The notes under the pieces are model-generated. The model saw nothing but the letters and a program-made list of their open reading frames with translations, ran no database searches and was not told the origin of the DNA. Positions 13,186 through 26,500 of a stretch of DNA of 64,000 bases are shown here, piece by piece (the first letter of the stretch is position 1; every line of letters starts with the position of its first letter). The DNA is taken from assembly GCA_963575745.1 (NCBI GenBank), contig CAUYUJ010017869.1, positions 105,001-169,000 of the forward strand, read 5' to 3'. The position numbers and the translations under genes were made by a program. This stretch comes from Prorocentrum cordatum (lineage: Eukaryota > Sar > Dinophyceae > Prorocentrales > Prorocentraceae).

Positions 13186-14439
13186 GAACGCAGACGACGG
13201 GACCGAACGGTGCTCTCCCCGCCCACACAACGAAAAGCAACAACGGAACAAAAAACTAGACTCCCGCCTTTTGAACTGCAAAAAATGACGACAAGCCACA
13301 CAGCTGGCGGTACTTGGCCGTAAGGCTCGCTTGATCCAACTCGAAAGCATTGCCGGGATTTCCCGCCATCAGAGCTGCTTGGGCACAAACAGCTCATAAT
13401 CAAAGAAACATGCGGAGACCACGTCGGGAGCGCAACTGTATACCTGTCCGTCTCCGCCATGTAAGAATCCGGATCTGTTGTATAAACAAAGACGACATCT
13501 CTATTCTCAACTGGTGGTGGCCCGAAAGCTCGACGAAACTTGACACAAGCATGGTTGGGTACCCGTTCAGGGGAAATCTGGCCCTTGCGCACCACTCTCC
13601 ACTCAGCCCGCCTCTGCCTTCACACCATACATCGTGCTCGGTCACCATCCTCACTCAAATATGGCGCATTATGATCTCCTCTCCCCATCTGCAACGAACT
13701 CTGCAACTTGCAAGACCCTCTATGCACCACACTGTGCGACGATGCGTCCACTCCTTCGGAAAAACAGTCAGCTGATTTGTCATTCGAAGACGACACTCGC
13801 TCACAACTAGTACCATTACCACGAGGCGCTGCAATACAAAACTAGACCTGGGGCAGGCAATAGTACACTCACGCCCTGGGCAGGAAGACATACGAACCAA
13901 ACATAGGCTCGGCCCTGGCGCTACCTGGTAGAGATATGGCTGCACCAGCCACTGTTTAGGTTGACGGTCAAAGCATATACAGTGGTAGATCCCTATAAAG
14001 ATCCGGCTTCTCGGTCGACGTCTTCGGGGAGCAGGGGGAAGACTTGAAGAGGGAGGCGGGAGAGCGCTACTACAAACTCCTCGACAGGCGATGTTAGATC
14101 GACACTTATGTCAAATATACTAGCTGTTGCTGCACAGACTAAGGAGACCACAGGCGGGCGGGCGGACCTGCTAGACATGGACGCGTTGTCAAAACTAGCA
14201 CTTGACTAGACTTGAATGTAGTGGTTTCGAGGGAGCCACTTCCCAGGCTGGCCAATGGACAGATGTCTGCCTCACATTCGCTTTCCTGCTTCCAGTCCTG
14301 CTGCTGCGCCTGCTACTGCCCCTACTGGTCCCTCTCTTCCTTATGCTGGTTCTCGTGCTGGCGCTCCTACTCAGGATCGTGCTCGAGACCGAGCTCATGC
14401 TGGTGCTGCTGCCGCGGCTTCTGCTTCTGCTCCAGTTCC
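13186..14439. other. No gene recognised
   Basis: No repeat period and no coding motif is recognisable. Open frames up to 193 codons exist on both strands but overlap and show no familiar domain. Confidence 0.4.
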
Positions 14440-15495
<1,056 letters not shown>

Positions 15496-16000
15496 TCGCC
15501 TCCGCAGAATGCCTCATCCCCCTCCTCAACCTTCTCGACCTGCTCCTGCTCCTCCAACACCACCACTGGCCTCGTCTCCATATGATGTTCCTTCTTCTCA
15601 TTATCCTCCTACTCCTCCTCCTCCTCCTCCTCCTCCTCCTCCTCGACCTTCTCCTTGACCTCCTCCTCCTCCTCCACCACCACTGGCCTCTTCCTCCATA
15701 TGCTTTTACTCCTCCTCCTCCTCCTCCTCCTCCTCCTCCCCCTTCCCGTCCTCCTACTCATCCTCCACCTCCTCATCCTCCTCCGCTTCATAGTCTTCGT
15801 CCTAGTCATGGTCCTTGCACACTCCCCGCTGCCTGTTCCTGGCATTGCTGTCCTCTGCCCCCCTCATCCCCCTTCATGCCTCTTCCCTGCTCCTCCTCAT
15901 GCTGCTACTTATGCTGCTCCTGCTCTAGCTACTCGTCCCCCTCGCCCTCCTCCTCCAGGACAAGGGTTCTCAGCTCTACCAGGGCCCCCCTCGCGGCCCC
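15496..16000. repeat. (CCT)n and pyrimidine-rich tract
   Basis: CTCCTC repeats, strongest at 15605-15790, continue as a pyrimidine-biased stretch to about 16000. Both strands show low-complexity frames only. Confidence 0.85.
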
Positions 16001-17170
16001 TGGCTGGTTGTGCCACTGGCCGATGCACTAGTCTACGCGCCGGCTACCTCGCTCGGACGAGGCTCCGTGAAGAGCCCAGGGCAGCAGTCCAGAGCCCGAT
16101 GTTTAAGCGGGGCATCTCCCTGGTTACGGGCGTTTGGATGTGGCCTTTCCTCGATTCAGAGTAAGCGGGCCCAGCGATGCACTCAGATTAAGAATCGACA
16201 AGAAGAGAGCCATACTATCCATGGACGGGAACATCGCGTCTTTTCCCGGCGGGGAACCTCTCTCTCTCTCTCCCTCTCTCATTCTGTTTATCCATCCGAA
16301 ACATCTCTCCACTGACACACAACACAGGATACCAGGGCTCTTCCTTCTTCGTTGAAAACCACGCATGGCGCAGCAAGAGGCAGCATGACCACACTCTGCA
16401 TTGAGAAACCTCGGAAAAATAACGCTCTATAAAATTCACTCCTCAGGACCGGACTTGTCTTCCCACAAATATGCCCGAGCACCATGCGCCGCGCCTCATG
16501 ATTTTGCAGTGTAAAGATGCAGTGGGCAGCCAGCCCACGCTGCTTGTCCCGCGGTTCATAAGTCGAAGCGTGTATGAGTTGGCCCGGTCGCTCTCAGTCC
16601 GCTGCATTCAAGGTGTCATTGTTAATTTGTCTGCAAGAAGGACGTGAAGCCCTGACGCTGGCGGGGTGCGCGGGGTGCTGCGTGCTTGACCAGCTACGTC
16701 ATCCCCACTCCAAAAACACGTCTCTGCTGAACGTTCCTCATTAACTGTCTCTCGCCTTTGGTCGGGCATGTCCTCCGAGAGGCAAATGTTGGAAGGAAAG
16801 CAAACAGTTTCAAAATATTGCCAAAACACATAAAAGAGCACGAGACATCTTCATCATACTGGTTTGGACTATTCTTGAAGACTTCGCCTGTAGGAGGACA
16901 TGCCCGCCTTAGTCCTCCCCTGTCCGTGCACCACGCGGGAGGGCGGAGAATCGCTCGAAGGTCACAAACAATCAGACCACCAAAAAGAGATGAGATGAGC
17001 TGTACAGGCGAGGCCCTCGTGTACCTTCTATCAGTTCCAGGTTCGAGTCTCCCATGCAGTGTTGCTAGTCTGCTTCCTGCTCTAAGTTGTTTCTGTCCGC
17101 GCGAGGGGACCCACGGCCCCCTCGGGGTTCTCGGGATTCCCTGGCGGCCCCTGGACACACCAAAAAATAC
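16001..17170. other. No gene recognised
   Basis: Apart from a short CT tract at 16257-16280, this is unique-looking sequence without recognisable coding motifs. Confidence 0.4.
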
Positions 17171-17735
17171 ATGAAATTCGAGCCCCCAGGGCTATAGTCC
17201 TTGGCACATCATGTTCGATTCGCGCCCCCGAGAGAATCCCATATAAGTTGCGCAAGAGTCGAGCCCCCGCGGCCACGATCCCCCAAGCATTACCCGAGAT
17301 TCGCGTCCCCGAGGCCAGGATCCCACGCAAATTGCGCAAGAGTCGGGCGCCCGCGGCCACGGTCCTGGTAAACATCACGTAAGATTCGCACCCCCGAGGC
17401 AACGATCCATCGCCAATGACGCCAGAGTCGAGTCCCCGAAGCGACGAGCTTTTTGGACAATTATCGACGGTTCGCGCCCCCGAGGCCATAAGCCTTCGCC
17501 TAAATAATTTCTCGCGAAATACGCCGCACTCGCGCCCCCGAGGCCACGATCCCGTTGCAAGCTGCATCATTTTCGCGGCCCCAAGGCCACGATCCCTTAC
17601 AGATCACACCAAATCCGCGGCCCCGAAACCACAATTCTCGTTAACTGCGCCAGGCTCGCACCCCCGAGGCGACGATCCCCCGCAAGTTGTGCCAGACTCG
17701 CGCCCCCGAGGCCACGGCCACTTGTAAATGACGTT
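17171..17735. repeat. 42-bp satellite, about 13 copies
   Basis: The phrase TCGCGCCCCCGAGGCCACGA recurs near 17222, 17262, 17303, 17345, 17387, 17430, 17472, 17530, 17573, 17613, 17656 and 17698, that is about every 42 bases with one longer step. Confidence 0.88.
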
Positions 17736-18129
17736 ACGCCAACCGTCCTCTCATGAGGTTCCGACTTTGTTGACGCCCAGGCATCCCAACATAGCTCTGG
17801 CATATCCCGTTATGATAGAGAGGTGGCCCGCGCAAAGGGCGCATCCCATACGCATAAACAGTTGCAGCAATCGATGGCGCAAACAACGGGTACGTGCGGC
17901 AGGGCGTGAGTTTCGGTAAGGCCTTGAAACTCGCATAACGCTATTCATCAGATTGCAAGGTACCCCGATCGACACGTCGCCAAGCCAGTCAGAATATGTA
18001 GGCCCCGTGCGTAAAGTCATCAGCTTGACATTGAGAGGCTAAATATTGTGTTGGCTCGGCTGTACGCTGGAAGATGCTGGCTGGCATCGAGAGGCTTAAG
18101 TTGCCGACATTCGGCCCAGCAACAGCTTG
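17736..18129. other. No gene recognised
   Basis: Short unique-looking stretch. ATTGAGAGGCT and ATCGAGAGGCT occur near 18032 and 18088, hinting at a faint local duplication. Confidence 0.35.
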
Positions 18130-19095
18130 ACTACACGAGAGATTTATAGCTCGCCCCCACAGCTCCTGTCCTCCCCCCCATCCGCCGAAACCTTATGGCC
18201 CCAAGGTCGGCGGAAGCGGAATCAACGGAACTTTGAGAAAGTAGTGCGTTCGCGTCAAGGCCATCCGAGGGCATAAAAAGGGCGTCACCCCACGTACGAA
18301 GCACCCACGAAGGCCACGAGAAGTCACGGGCAACCGAATCCAGTCGAAAATGCGCCGACCCCTTGGGGCCATCGGCGTGTGACATGCTTCCCCCTCCCCA
18401 AACCCCTCCCCCCGGGAACCGCTCTGGTCGTTTTGGAGGGGGGGGGGGGTCGGGCCGGCCATGAGGGCCAAAGAGGCCCACGAGATGTTCTGGGAGGGCC
18501 CCGAGTGGCCGATGGATCGTTCCAAGACGCCCAAGATGGCCCCCAGACGGCCCAAGAGACCCCCAAGACGCCCCAAGAGGCCCGCAGGAGGCGTCCCAAG
18601 AGGGCCCCCAGAACAAAAATCGTCCCGTTCCCTTGGGGGAACGTATGATTATAGTACATTCGCCACTTGGGTTTTCACAACGTCCAAGACGGCCCGAGAG
18701 GCCTCCAAGATCGCCCCAGGACGGCGCAGGAAGCCCACAAGAAGGCTCCAAGACGGCCCAAGACGGCCCAAGTGGCCCCCAAGACGGCTCCAGGAGCGGG
18801 AAACCCGAACGGAAAATTAGAGCCCCCGGCCCCAAGAAGCCTCCAGGAGGCCCCAAATGCCACCAAAAAGACCCCAAGAGGCTCCAAGAGGCCCACCACT
18901 GGACGAAAAAGACGCCCCAAGAGGCCCCAAAACGGCTGCCAAAAGGCCTCCATAGTGCTGCCACGAGGCCCTGAGGCTGAAGAGCCCCCCAGGAAGCCCC
19001 GAAAAGCCCCCAAGAGGCAACCAAGAGGCCCCCAAGAGGCGCCAAGAACCTCCAGGAGGCACACAGGGAGCCCCAAAAGGCTCACATAAGACCTC
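18130..19095. repeat. Degenerate GGCCCCAAGA repeat with conserved left part
   Basis: From about 18480 the sequence is built of GGCCCCAAGA(C/G)G-like units of 11-13 bases. The left part (18355-18470: CGACCCCTTGGGG..ATCGGCGTGTGA, then a CTTCCCCCTCCCCAAACCCC segment) is repeated in diverged form at 21345-21470, which is also followed by the same repeat. The long Gly/Leu/Trp-rich minus-strand frame is repeat-derived. Confidence 0.8.
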
Positions 19096-19535
19096 ACAAC
19101 TATTCCCCGGAGGCTCCCGAAAGCATTCCCTCGGAGACCCAACGAAGCATCCACGAAGGTTGTGACCCACATCACAAGCGTGGCACCTGGATGGGCCAGA
19201 GATCATCGTGTATGAAAGAACGCGTTTCACGGGTGCTCGCCTTGGGAACATTCGGCGGCGCGTTTCGAACTGGGGGGTGGGTCCCCCCAACACTCGGCGC
19301 CGTCGATCAAAACCAGGGGGGCTCCCCTCCCCCCCACTCCCGAACGCCCCCTCCCGCCCCCTCCCAAGAAGGGGGGGAGGTTAAACACCCCCCTCGGCGC
19401 CGGTGCTGGCGCCGGCGCTGGCGGCCGCCAACAGCGCCGACGGCGGGGGGACGCAGCGACGATGACCAGAGGCAGCCAATGGGGGGGGGTCAACCGCCCC
19501 CCCCTGGCGCCGGCGGCGACGGCGGGGACGCAGCG
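19096..19535. repeat. G-run and C-run rich stretch
   Basis: Runs of 6-9 G or C are frequent from 19270 on, with a GGCGCCGG-rich part near 19400-19440. No gene is seen. Confidence 0.6.
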
Positions 19536-20035
19536 ACGGTTACCACCACTACACGACCACCACCACCACTACCACCACCACCACCACCGCCTCAACCCAC
19601 CACCACCACCACCGACCCACCGCACAACCACCACCACCACCACAGCCACCACCACCACCACCACAACTCACCATCAAAACCACCACCACCACCACAAAAA
19701 CCCACCACAACTACCACCACCACCACCGCCACCACCACCACCAGCACCACATCCACAAACCACCGCCACCACCACAACCCACCACCACCACTACCACCAC
19801 AAACCACCACCATACCACCACCAAACCACCACCACCACAAGCCACCACCACCACCACAAACCACCATCACACCACCACCAAACCACAATCACCACCATCA
19901 CAACCACCCACCACCACAACCACCACCACCACAACAAACCACCACAACAAACCACCACACCACCACCACCACCACAATCACCACGAACGCCACCACCACC
20001 ACCACAACCCACCACCACCACCACAGACCTCGTCG
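19536..20035. repeat. (CCA)n trinucleotide tract
   Basis: About 500 bases of CCA/CAC/ACC with AAC and ACA variants. Thr/Pro/His-rich plus frames and Gly/Trp/Val-rich minus frames are artefacts. Confidence 0.95.
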
Positions 20036-20335
20036 ACGCTCCCCGCCGCCGCCACCCGCCGCCGCATCCCAGAAAAAGAAATCGTCGTCCCCGCCGCCGC
20101 CGCCGCCGCCAGCCGCCGCCGACGCAGGCGCCAGCCCGAGGAGAGGGAGAGAGGAGAAGTAGGGGAGGAAGGGAAGAGGGTTCGAACACCCCCCCCCCTC
20201 CGTCACGGGAGGAGGGGGCGGGGGGGGGGGTCGAAAACCCCCCCCCTCCAGCCACAGGGAGGGGGGGTCCGATTCCAACCCCCCCCCCCCTCCAAGCGAA
20301 CACAGAACGCACCCTTTCTTATGTAGTCATCCCTG
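20036..20335. repeat. CCG-rich and poly-C/poly-G stretch
   Basis: CCGCCG runs at 20040-20115 are followed by alternating runs of 7-13 G or C between 20180 and 20295. Such runs are prone to sequencing error. Confidence 0.7.
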
Positions 20336-20860
20336 TGGTATGTTGACCGACGCCCGCCGTCGGACACAAAACCAACGCGGCCTTGAGAGGGCCCGCACAA
20401 ACGAGAGACCGAGAATCCTTGACACGATCTTCTTGTCTCTTTCAATTCGCTGCTCCTGCCTCTCCTCCCTCCCTGCCTCGTTCTGCGCCACGATCTCCAT
20501 GCGTCTTCGAAATGATTACTCCCGCCCCTGCTCCATCCCCTTACTCCTTCTCCTCCCTCTTCCTTCCACCTCCTCCGACGCCAGCGCACCCTTCGAGAGG
20601 ACCCGCCCAAACGAGAGCCTGAGAAACTGTGCAACGATCTCCATGTGTCTTTGACTTCGCTGCTCCCGCCCCTCCCCCGTCCCCTTCGCCTTCTCCTCCC
20701 TCAGCCTTCCACCTTCTCCTCCGTCCCCCCCTCCTTCCTCCTCTTCCTGCTCCCTCTTCTTTTACCCTTACCACCCTCCACATCCTCCTTCCCTCGCGCT
20801 GCATCTCCTTTGCCACGACCACACCACGACGGCCCCACAATCTACTCCAAACATCTCCAA
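20336..20860. repeat. About 207-bp tandem duplication in pyrimidine-rich DNA
   Basis: A GAGAGG(G/A)CCCGC(A/C)CAAACGAGAG segment followed by an ACGATCT segment and a TTCGCTGCTCC segment occurs near 20387 and again near 20595. The remainder is CTCCTTC-rich. Confidence 0.65.
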
Positions 20861-21300
20861 CAATTGCAGGGGGGGCCTGGGGGGAGGGGGGGGCCCTGGG
20901 GGGGGGGGAGCCCTTGGGGGGCCAACACGTGTCAAGAAGGGGGCCCTGGGTAGCCCGTTTGACAGTTGCCCCCCACTGCCAACGGATCAAAGGGGGGTCC
21001 CACAGGGGCCCACTTGACAGTGGGACCCGCTGTCCACGGATCCAAGGAGAGGGCCGCCGCTCGCGGCCCGAGCGCGTCCCGGGGGCGGGGGGCCTGGACG
21101 CCCGTTGAGATGGTGGGCCCCACTGCCAAGCGTGCTCGGAACGGGCGGTCGGGAGGGGGGGCGGCCGGAGGGCTCCTTGACAGCGGGCCCCACTGTCAAC
21201 GTGCTCAGAGGTGCGCGGTCGCCCGGGGGGGGGGGCGTCCTGGCGGCCCATTGGCGACGGATCCCTTCCACTGGTCCTCCCAGGTCAGGAGCCACGGGAA
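20861..21300. repeat. Degenerate TTGACAGTGGGCCCCACTG repeat
   Basis: A near-palindromic phrase of the form TTGACAGYGGG(C)CCC(A)CTGTC recurs four to five times (near 20960, 21012, 21110 and 21176) separated by G-rich spacers. Confidence 0.6.
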
Positions 21301-21339
21301 TGGCGACAATTTCGCATTTCGCAGTTCAGAGCCTCCCAA

Positions 21340-22060
21340 GGATGGCGGGATCCGCCGACCCCTTGGGGATCATCGGCGTGTGAGATGCTTCCCCCTCCCC
21401 AAACCCCTCCTCCGGGAGCCGGACCAGGTCGATTTGGAAGGGGGGGTCTAATCGGGCCGTCCTGGGGGGATACATTGCTCCAGCACTTTTGCCAGGGCGG
21501 CATCGACGGCCTCGAAACGGGACAGGAGGACCCCGAGACGTCCCCAAGACGGTCCAAGAAGGCCCCGAGTCGCAGAAGCAATGCTCCAAGACGCCCAAGA
21601 TGGCTTCCAGACGGCCCAGGATGCCTGCATGACGCCCCAAGAGGTCTCGAAGCGGCTTGATTTGCATTTGTTTTTTTGAGATTCTTGGCCTTCCAGCCTT
21701 CTCGGGTTTCCGACGCTTGAAGACGGCCCACGAAGCCTCCAACACCGTCTCCAGACGACTCAAGAGACCGCCAAGCTCGCCTCTAGACAGCCCACGATGG
21801 CCCCAGGACGACCCAACTGAACTTCAAAGCAGCCTCATAGCGCCCAAAGAAGGCCCAGGAAGGGAACCACGAACTGAACATTCTAGCTCTCCGCCCCCCA
21901 GAAAAACCTGTTTGGAGACCCTAAAAGCTCCACGAGAGGCCCCTCGAGCCCCCGCAGGCGCACCCACGACGCCCAGAAGATGGCCCAAGAGGGCCCAAGT
22001 CAATCCCCCAGAGGCCTCCAAACTGTCTCACAGAGGTATCCGAGAGGCTTCTCTCGTGAT
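21340..22060. repeat. Second copy of the 18.36-kb repeat with GGCCCCAAGA units
   Basis: 21345-21470 aligns with 18355-18470, and the following GCCCCAAGACGG-like units run to about 22030. The two copies are in the same orientation. Confidence 0.75.
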
Positions 22061-22639
22061 CTTAACGCACATCCTTAAGGTCCCTGAACCACGACCCAGT
22101 CGCGCTGGCTGGATGCCATGAAGACCCTTCCTTCCTCGCTCCTCCGCCGTCCTCGCATCCAGCCGAAAACCCCTGGAGGAGCCCACAGAAACCCGCAAAC
22201 ACACACCCAGCGACGCACCACTTCTTCCCCCCAAGGGGTCGGCGGTGTGGCGTAAGCCCAAGAACTAACCCCCCACACACGAGCCTGTCATGACATGGCC
22301 ACAAGGCGCAGAACGGCCACAATAGTGTGGTAGTACGTTGGTTTTCCTCAAACGGCGCGTGCACTCGAGGGGTTCTTGCTGGTGGCGCTCCAGGAAACTT
22401 CCCTACGTGATGGGGTCCGAGTATGTTGCGCGGGGTGCGATGTGTTGCATGATTGGTTGCGCCGCATAGGTCGTGCCGGCGAGACTGCGCCCAATATGTT
22501 GGACAGAATCTCTGTTTGGGGTCCAAACCAGCGAAGGCTAGCGTCCAACTCCCGTGAATGGTCATGGGGAATCGTGCAGATTGAAGCTGCCTGAGGAGCA
22601 ATTGAGGAACCTCGTCATACTGCTACAATTTCCCCCCTC
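22061..22639. other. No gene recognised
   Basis: Unique-looking sequence. A CCCCCAAGGGGTCGGCGGTGTGG segment near 22228 faintly recalls the 18.36-kb repeat. Confidence 0.35.
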
Positions 22640-22860
22640 CCCGGTTCCCCCAGCTTATTTTCATTCCCCCCCGCCCACTCCGCCTCATATCCACCTCCTC
22701 TTCCACCTCCTCCTCTTCCACCTCCTCCTCCTCCTCCTCGTCCACCTCCTCCTACTCCTCCTCCTCCTCCACCTCCTCCTCCTCCTCCTCCTCGAACTCC
22801 TCCTCCTCCTCGAACTCCTCCTCCTCCTCCCCCTCCTGCTCCAGCGGAGGCAGAGGAGGA
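22640..22860. repeat. (CCT)n tract
   Basis: CTCCTC repeats with CCACCTCCT and GAACTCCTC variants. Confidence 0.9.
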
Positions 22861-23592
22861 CGGTGGAAGAGGAGGCCCTCCGCCACCCCGCCGTCGCCCC
22901 TTGTGCCTTCTCGGCCACAGCCCTGCCCCCCTTCTGCTGCCATCGGCCTGACCTAAGGAACGATACATAAGGAACGAAGCCCCTTTTTGGGGACGCACAG
23001 AGACACACTAATACTATATGTCCGCCTTGGAGGCGCGCGTCCGACCCGAACCATATAGTATACCCATCCTGTAGTATACATCGTTTCTCGAACGGTGTGG
23101 CCAGAAAGCGCCCGCCACGACGCGTATACTACAAGATTTCTCGGTGCGCGCGTCGCCCCTGGGGGGGGCGACGAACACATAGTATAAGTATGTTGGGGGG
23201 ACGCCGACTTTTTTCTCCAGGGAGTAACGCATAAGGAACGATGACTAATCAATAACGTATAGGGGGCGATGAATAACGCATGCAAGCCTGAGGAACAGCG
23301 GAGCCCCTTTTGAAAAGTTCGTGCTCCTTATTCAAGCCGCTCACTGTACAGCTGTCCTGTATCTGGAAGATCTGCGAAACAGGACGAGCCAGAGATGCCA
23401 CCCACGGGGGTAAGCCACTGCCAAGTCCCCATCACCTCTGCTGCGCTTCTCGACGAGCTCTCCCCAGCAACTTCCCCTGTCCGTGGGCCCCAACTATCAA
23501 CTGCTCATCCACTCCAGTCGGCAACGGGCGGCCTGGTGCAGCCGAGTTGAGCTTTGCGACAAGCAGGTAGAAGCTCCCGCCCAGAGGCAAAA
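22861..23592. other. Downstream flank of mago nashi
   Basis: This is the 3' flank of the minus-strand mago nashi gene. It contains several ATAAGGAACGA and TATAGTATA phrases between 22965 and 23260. No gene or poly(A) signal could be identified. Confidence 0.35.
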
Positions 23593-26500
23593 CTATACAG
23601 GCTTTATGCGGAAGTGGAGGCCTGTGGGGAGATCAATCATCCTCGTCCTCTCCCTCCTCCTCCTCCTCCTCCTCCTCCTCCTCCTCCTCCTCCGACCTCC
23701 TCCTCCTCCTCCGTCCTCCTCCTCCTCCTCCGTCCTCCTCCTCTTCCACCTCATCCTTCTCCTCCTGATCCATTCCTTCTCCTTGTGAGTAATGCCTCCC
23801 CGTCGCACCCCGAGGCCAGTCGGGAGGGCGGGACAGGCGTTTCGCCTAAGAACTCCTTACCATTGATGATCCTGGATTGAGGGCGGTCTGTTTTCGAATT
23901 TTGGTTCTCGCCTTGGCGCCGCGCACGCTCGTTTCAAAAAAATGCAAGAGTATCAGACTGAGGGCGGTCCGTTGTCAAAATGCGGCTCTCGCCTTAGCGC
24001 CGCGCACACTCGTATTAAACATGTGCAAAGGTTTCACGGATTGAGGGCGGCCTGTTTTCAAAATGCGGCTCTCGCGATAGTGCCGCGCACACTCGTCTCA
24101 AAATGTTGTAAGAGCTTCACGGATGGAGGGCATTATTGTTTTAAACTTGGCTCTCGCCTTATGAAGTTCTGACCTACTTTAGCCTTGATCACAAGAAAGA
24201 ATGTCGATCACCAAATAAGTATCGAAACTGTAGGGTTTTTACGTCTCGGGCCCTGGGAGGAGATATTCGTTCGGCACTTCACCAACGTGTCGAGCTGACA
24301 CTGCGACGATACTTTCCGGGTTGCTCGAAATGTTTGGGATGTGGTCCTCAAGTACAGTGGTAACAACATAACTCTCGCCTTAGCGATTCGCATACCCGTG
24401 TGAAAAAATATAGAAAAGTTTCACGGACTCTCATGGCGATCGTCCCAGAAGTGGTGGTTTCGAGAAGTGCAGGACTGTCAGGGCCATACAATTACGTGGA
24501 TTCGCGGTGCTGCGGTCCCAGGAATGGTGTTCTCGCACAAGTCAGGATCGTCGAGACGCAACAATAAGGTTGATTCGTGGCGTTGAAGTCCTAAGAACGG
24601 TGTTCTGTCTGGCACAGTTCAGGCTGTTCATACGGTCGTCTTCAAAAGGGGCACTTCCATCAGTGGAAATGAACCTCTGTTGGGGCCTATGAAGAGTGAG
24701 CTTGGAGGGCGGGGTTCTTGCAACATCGTTGATGGATATTGGGCATACACTGGTTATACTACTCCTCCTCTTCCTACTCCTCCACTCTCCTCGGAATGGT
24801 TGCAGTATCGTTGCCTTCATCGCGATCGTCGTTATATCGCTGTGAGTTTAAGAACTGACCATGTAGATAATAGACGTATCATTTCATATATGTGGGCACT
24901 GCCTGCCAGTCGGGACTGAAGCGTCTGCTGCACTGGATCATAAGTTTACATTGCGTGCTCGTCTGAGGCTTGCTGAGGCAAGTTGGATGAACTAACCAAC
25001 GCTGGATGTATAAGCGGTTGAAAACCACCCATCGGTATTGCAATCAACAAACCATATCGTGTGCTGAGCAATGCCACGCCACGGACAATATTTCTTGAGT
25101 GGTGGGAGCTGGCATGTCCACTTGAAGCGACCTCCAAGACGGCTCGAAGACGGCCTCGAGACCTCCCGGATGAGCCCAAGCCAGTCGAAGACGGCTCCGA
25201 GACACCCAAGAGGCCAGCATAGCCAAAAAGAATTGCACCACTCTCCCCTGCACACGCCCCGAGATGGCCTCCCTGATGCAAGCTACTCCATCCCGCCTAG
25301 CCCGCCCCTGCATGTTTTCCAGACGGCCACTGTCAGGGGAACACGTAGATGGTCAAAACGGCACGAAGAGGCCGATACCCCTTCTTGGCAATCACTGTCC
25401 AGTGCTAGATAACTTATGCACAGCCGAGTCCGCTCCCCCATCCCATTTCTCGCCCTTCACCCCCTTGGCAACAGCGCCAGGCCGCGACTGGCCCCCAGCA
25501 GGCCCCCAGACATGCCCGGGTGACCCAAAAAGGCCCCTGCGAGAGCACAACGACTAAAGGTATCAGTATGGCTTCGTGTCCACACCCTCCCGACCACGTC
25601 GCCCCTACATCGCCCTGAGGAAACAGGCGTAAGTGGCCATGTGATGTTGAGGGAGGGCGGGTGCAACAATTCCCCCCGACGGGCTCACTTTCAGGAGCTC
25701 CCGGACCTATCAGGCTGAAGACGAAGCACTTCAGGTCCTGGACCAGGTAATAGAACACCCTCGGCAGCAAACTCTTGAGGGGAAGCAAGAGCTGGCTGGA
25801 GGGAGGACGAAGCCTGGGGGTCAGCACCGAAAAATTGACTGTCGGAGAGGACCCCTAGGAGACCGCGTGAGTCATGTCTTGACGTGAAGTGCTGTCATTC
25901 ATAAAGCACACGAGCGAAGCCACTTCTTTCTTCCTGCATCTTGAAGTCAAGGTCTTTCCGCCAGCTTCCGCCAGGCATTAAAGGCCGAGCCCTCGCCCTG
26001 CCGGGTATAGCGCATCATTCCGAGCCAACAAATTTCGCCGTTCGTCCCGGCGGGCGCGACGGCGCCACGGTGCTGGGCTTCGTCGACCGCATGCTTGTCC
26101 CTCCGCTGCTGACCATGCCGCGAACCCTGCCACTCCCCCTTTCTTCACCATGCGTTTCTGAGCGGGCCCTGAGACACGCCGGGGTGGACGCACATCTCTC
26201 CCCTAACCGTGGGCACGGATCCCGGATGCGGCCGCGCCTCCCGACCTCCCGTGCCCGCCCACGATCCCTGCCCACCTGGCCACTGGTCTGTGCGCTCTGC
26301 CAGAGAGCCCGCTTACCCAGGCCATCGCACGACCGCTACCCCAGATTTCGTAATAAAGGGAGGGGGGTCTCATTTCGGGGGGGTCTCTTCCAGGCTATCT
26401 TGGAGGGCCTGGGGGGGTCTGGGGACGATGTTTTGGAGGGTTCTCCCACGGGGGGGGTCTGAAATAGCTTGTCTGGGAGGGTCCAGACCCCCTCCCTTTT

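Noticed and set aside
18131-19045. 304-codon minus-strand Gly/Leu/Trp-rich frame
   Set aside because: Built from degenerate 11-13-base GGCCCCAAGA units. Similar frames appear wherever this repeat occurs.
19191-20346. Two Thr/His/Pro-rich frames near 300 codons
   Set aside because: Driven by the CCA tract and C-runs.
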